The notes under the pieces are model-generated. The model had not been told where the DNA came from. It did not search any database and saw only the letters and a list, made by a program, of their open reading frames with translations. 34,413 nt of DNA from an uncultured Verrucomicrobia subdivision 3 bacterium (GTDB taxonomy: Bacteria > Verrucomicrobiota > Verrucomicrobiia > Limisphaerales > UBA11358), in the NCBI GenBank assembly GCA_903911825.1, contig CAIWFB010000321.1, positions 1-34,413 on the forward strand, written 5' to 3'. The translations under genes were made by a program, and so were the position numbers. Below, one piece after another: positions 32,373 to 34,413 of the stretch; position 1 is the first letter of the stretch; each line of letters begins with the position of its first letter.

Positions 32373-32900
32373 TTAGAACGACCAATTCACGAAGGGGAAA
32401 CCGGTGGCGAGTTTATCCGGGAACTGGGTGAACCACGGGTTATTCATCGCCACATTCACGAAGCCGATCTGCACGCCCCGGAGATTTTCCGAGTAGTTCA
32501 CGAAGCCGAGTTGGAGGCCGTGAAATTCCTGCGCAACGTTGACCCAGCCGGATTGCAAGCCCATGAAATAACCTTGCGAGACATTCAACGCGCCGTCCTG
32601 CCAACCGATGAAGCTGGTGCGGCTGACGTTGATGAAACTCCACGCGACGCCGGTGTAGGAGTCGGCGTAGTTCACCAAGCCCCAGCTCAAGCCGCTGCTG
32701 TTGCCGCTGCTGCCGTTGACCAAACCAAGCGCGAGGGCATGCTGCGGGTTCTCGCCCCAGATGCTCAAGGCAAGGCCGTTGATCTGGGTGTTTTTGGAAT
32801 GGATGGCAATGTCCGGCGTGAGCGAGGCTTGGAAGAATTCTTCCGCGTGCAGGCTGGCCGAGCCAATAATTAGGGCTGAGAGTAGGAGGGTTTTTTTCAT
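32373..32900 (-). CDS. Secreted 15-residue-repeat protein, paralogue B
   Basis: This is a close paralogue of the protein at 28202-28690. It has 175 residues, a signal peptide (MKKTLLLSALIIGSASLHA) and the same SLTPDIAIHSK start of the mature part. The repeat units are GLVNYADSYTGVAWS, FINVSRTSFIGWQDG, ALNVSQGYFMGLQSG, WVNVAQEFHGLQLGF and NYSENLRGVQIGFVN. Compared with paralogue A it has exactly one extra 15-residue unit, around ALNVSQGYFMGLQ. The ends (EFPDKLATGFPIVNWSF in A, QFPDKLATGFPFVNWSF here) are nearly identical. It should be exported and beta-rich. The ATG at 32900 begins the signal peptide. Function is unknown. Confidence 0.88.
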   Translation of the reverse strand: MKKTLLLSALIIGSASLHAEEFFQASLTPDIAIHSKNTQINGLALSIWGENPQHALALGLVNGSSGNSSGLSWGLVNYADSYTGVAWSFINVSRTSFIGWQDGALNVSQGYFMGLQSGWVNVAQEFHGLQLGFVNYSENLRGVQIGFVNVAMNNPWFTQFPDKLATGFPFVNWSF

Positions 32901-33053
32901 AGTTTGTATTTCGGCTTATAAAATACCTCACCGGTCCGGGATCAACAATGGGGTGAATACCTGATGAGTGCGGGCAACCAACCAGCGGGTTACGCCGCCG
33001 CCAGACTTGACGCGGCATGGGCTAAGGTTCAGGTTTGGCCGAGGATTAAATTT

Positions 33054-33542
33054 ATGAAAAGCGACGCCACGACAGTCGAGGAATACCTAAAGACCTTACC
33101 CGCTGATCGCCGCGCGGCAATCAGCGCCGTGCGCCAAGTCATTCTCGCCCACCTGCCCAAAGGTTTCGTCGAATGTATGGGCTACGGCATGATTGGCTAC
33201 GTCGTGCCGCACAGTCTTTTTCCCGCCGGTTACCATTGCGATCCCAAGTTGCCGCTGCCCTTCGCCAACCTGGCCTCGCAGAAAAACCACATGTCACTGT
33301 ATTTGATGACCGTCTATGGCGACCCGGTCGCCGAGCAATGGTTTCGTAAGGCTTGGCAAGCTACCGGCAAAAAACTCGACATGGGCAAAGCCTGCGTGCG
33401 GTTCAAGAAACTCGACGATGTGCCGCTGGAGGTGATCGGGCAAATCATCGCCCGCGTGTCGGTAAAAGAATACATCGCCCGCATCGAGAAAGCGTTCAGT
33501 AATACCGCCAAGGCGCGAAAAAAAGCACCGAAGCCCAAATGA
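33054..33542 (+). CDS. DUF1801 / YdhG-like protein
   Basis: This 162-residue cytosolic protein starts with a helix containing VEEYLKTLPADRRAAISAVR. It has the central ECMGYGMIGYVVP region and the pattern KNHMSLYLMTVYGDPVAEQW. The conserved CVRFKKLDDVPLEVIGQII follows, and the C-terminus is Lys-rich (KARKKAPKPK). These are hallmarks of the DUF1801 (YdhG/YjhA-like) fold; I do not know its biochemical role. ATG at 33054 is preferred because the family begins here and GAGG lies about nine bases upstream. The open frame extends to 32964, but those 30 residues look unrelated. It ends before the terminator shared with eno. Confidence 0.8.
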   Translation: MKSDATTVEEYLKTLPADRRAAISAVRQVILAHLPKGFVECMGYGMIGYVVPHSLFPAGYHCDPKLPLPFANLASQKNHMSLYLMTVYGDPVAEQWFRKAWQATGKKLDMGKACVRFKKLDDVPLEVIGQIIARVSVKEYIARIEKAFSNTAKARKKAPKPK

Positions 33543-33568
33543 AACTGCCCGGCGCGGCTCACCAATAA

Positions 33569-33600
33569 AAAACCCGGAAGCCTTGCGGCTCCCGGGTTTT
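33569..33600. terminator. Bidirectional terminator between the DUF1801 gene and eno
   Basis: A 14-bp stem with one mismatch (33569-33582 with 33587-33600, core CCCGG/CCGGG) closes on a TTGC loop. It ends in four T on one side and begins with A-rich sequence on the other. It serves both convergent genes. Confidence 0.88.
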
Positions 33601-33616
33601 GAATTTTAGACGTTGC

Positions 33617-34413
<797 letters not shown>

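Overview
The window looks like a chromosomal segment of a Verrucomicrobiota bacterium, probably from the Pedosphaera/Limisphaerales side of the phylum. This rests on several features together: a PEP-CTERM protein, a zinc-ribbon Ser/Thr kinase, UbiA/UbiX homologues, DUF4337 and YugP-type proteins, moderately GC-rich DNA, and interspersed palindromic elements of a style I associate with this group. It is an inference from content, because no rRNA or other taxonomic marker is present. I found no rRNA, tRNA, CRISPR array, integrase or transposase.

Layout. Positions 1-2.8 kb (minus) hold a kinase fragment cut by the window edge, then ubiX, an ankyrin gene and a ubiA-type prenyltransferase in tight order. 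Positions 2.9-5.0 kb (plus) hold a lipoprotein amidase overlapping a sugar-nucleotide epimerase. Positions 5.1-7.2 kb (minus) hold a small lipoprotein, ogt and two tail-anchored coiled-coil proteins. Positions 7.3-12.8 kb (plus) hold a GST-like protein, a copper P-type ATPase, SppA, upp and a PEP-CTERM protein. A PAP2 phosphatase (minus) follows, then a GT39 glycosyltransferase, a YugP-like protease, a primary-type sigma factor and apt (plus). A strong bidirectional terminator at 17.48-17.51 kb separates apt from the complete ATP synthase operon (minus, atpBEFHAGDC, 17.5-24.1 kb), with gluQ upstream of it. Positions 25.1-28.1 kb hold a GH51 arabinofuranosidase and a convergent RmlD-like reductase.

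Positions 28.2-33.6 kb form the accessory part. Two paralogous secreted proteins built from a 15-residue repeat flank a lineage-specific helical protein, a striking intergenic array, an ABC-F ATPase and a DUF4337 membrane protein. A DUF1801 protein and the 3' part of eno close the window.

The most unusual structure is at 29593-29880. It is an array of at least 15 units with exact 21-bp periodicity and a 6-bp core (GTCGGC or GTAGGA). Six cores point one way and nine the other, meeting at a central dyad, GCCGACACCGTCGGC (29698-29712). It sits directly upstream of an unrecognised protein gene (28822-29529). I did not recognise it as CRISPR, an integron, a REP element or a known regulatory array.

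Several other small repeats appear to have been domesticated. A palindromic element lies in frame inside the kinase catalytic domain, a 7-bp microsatellite lies in frame in gluQ, and a second palindromic element lies between the kinase and ubiA.
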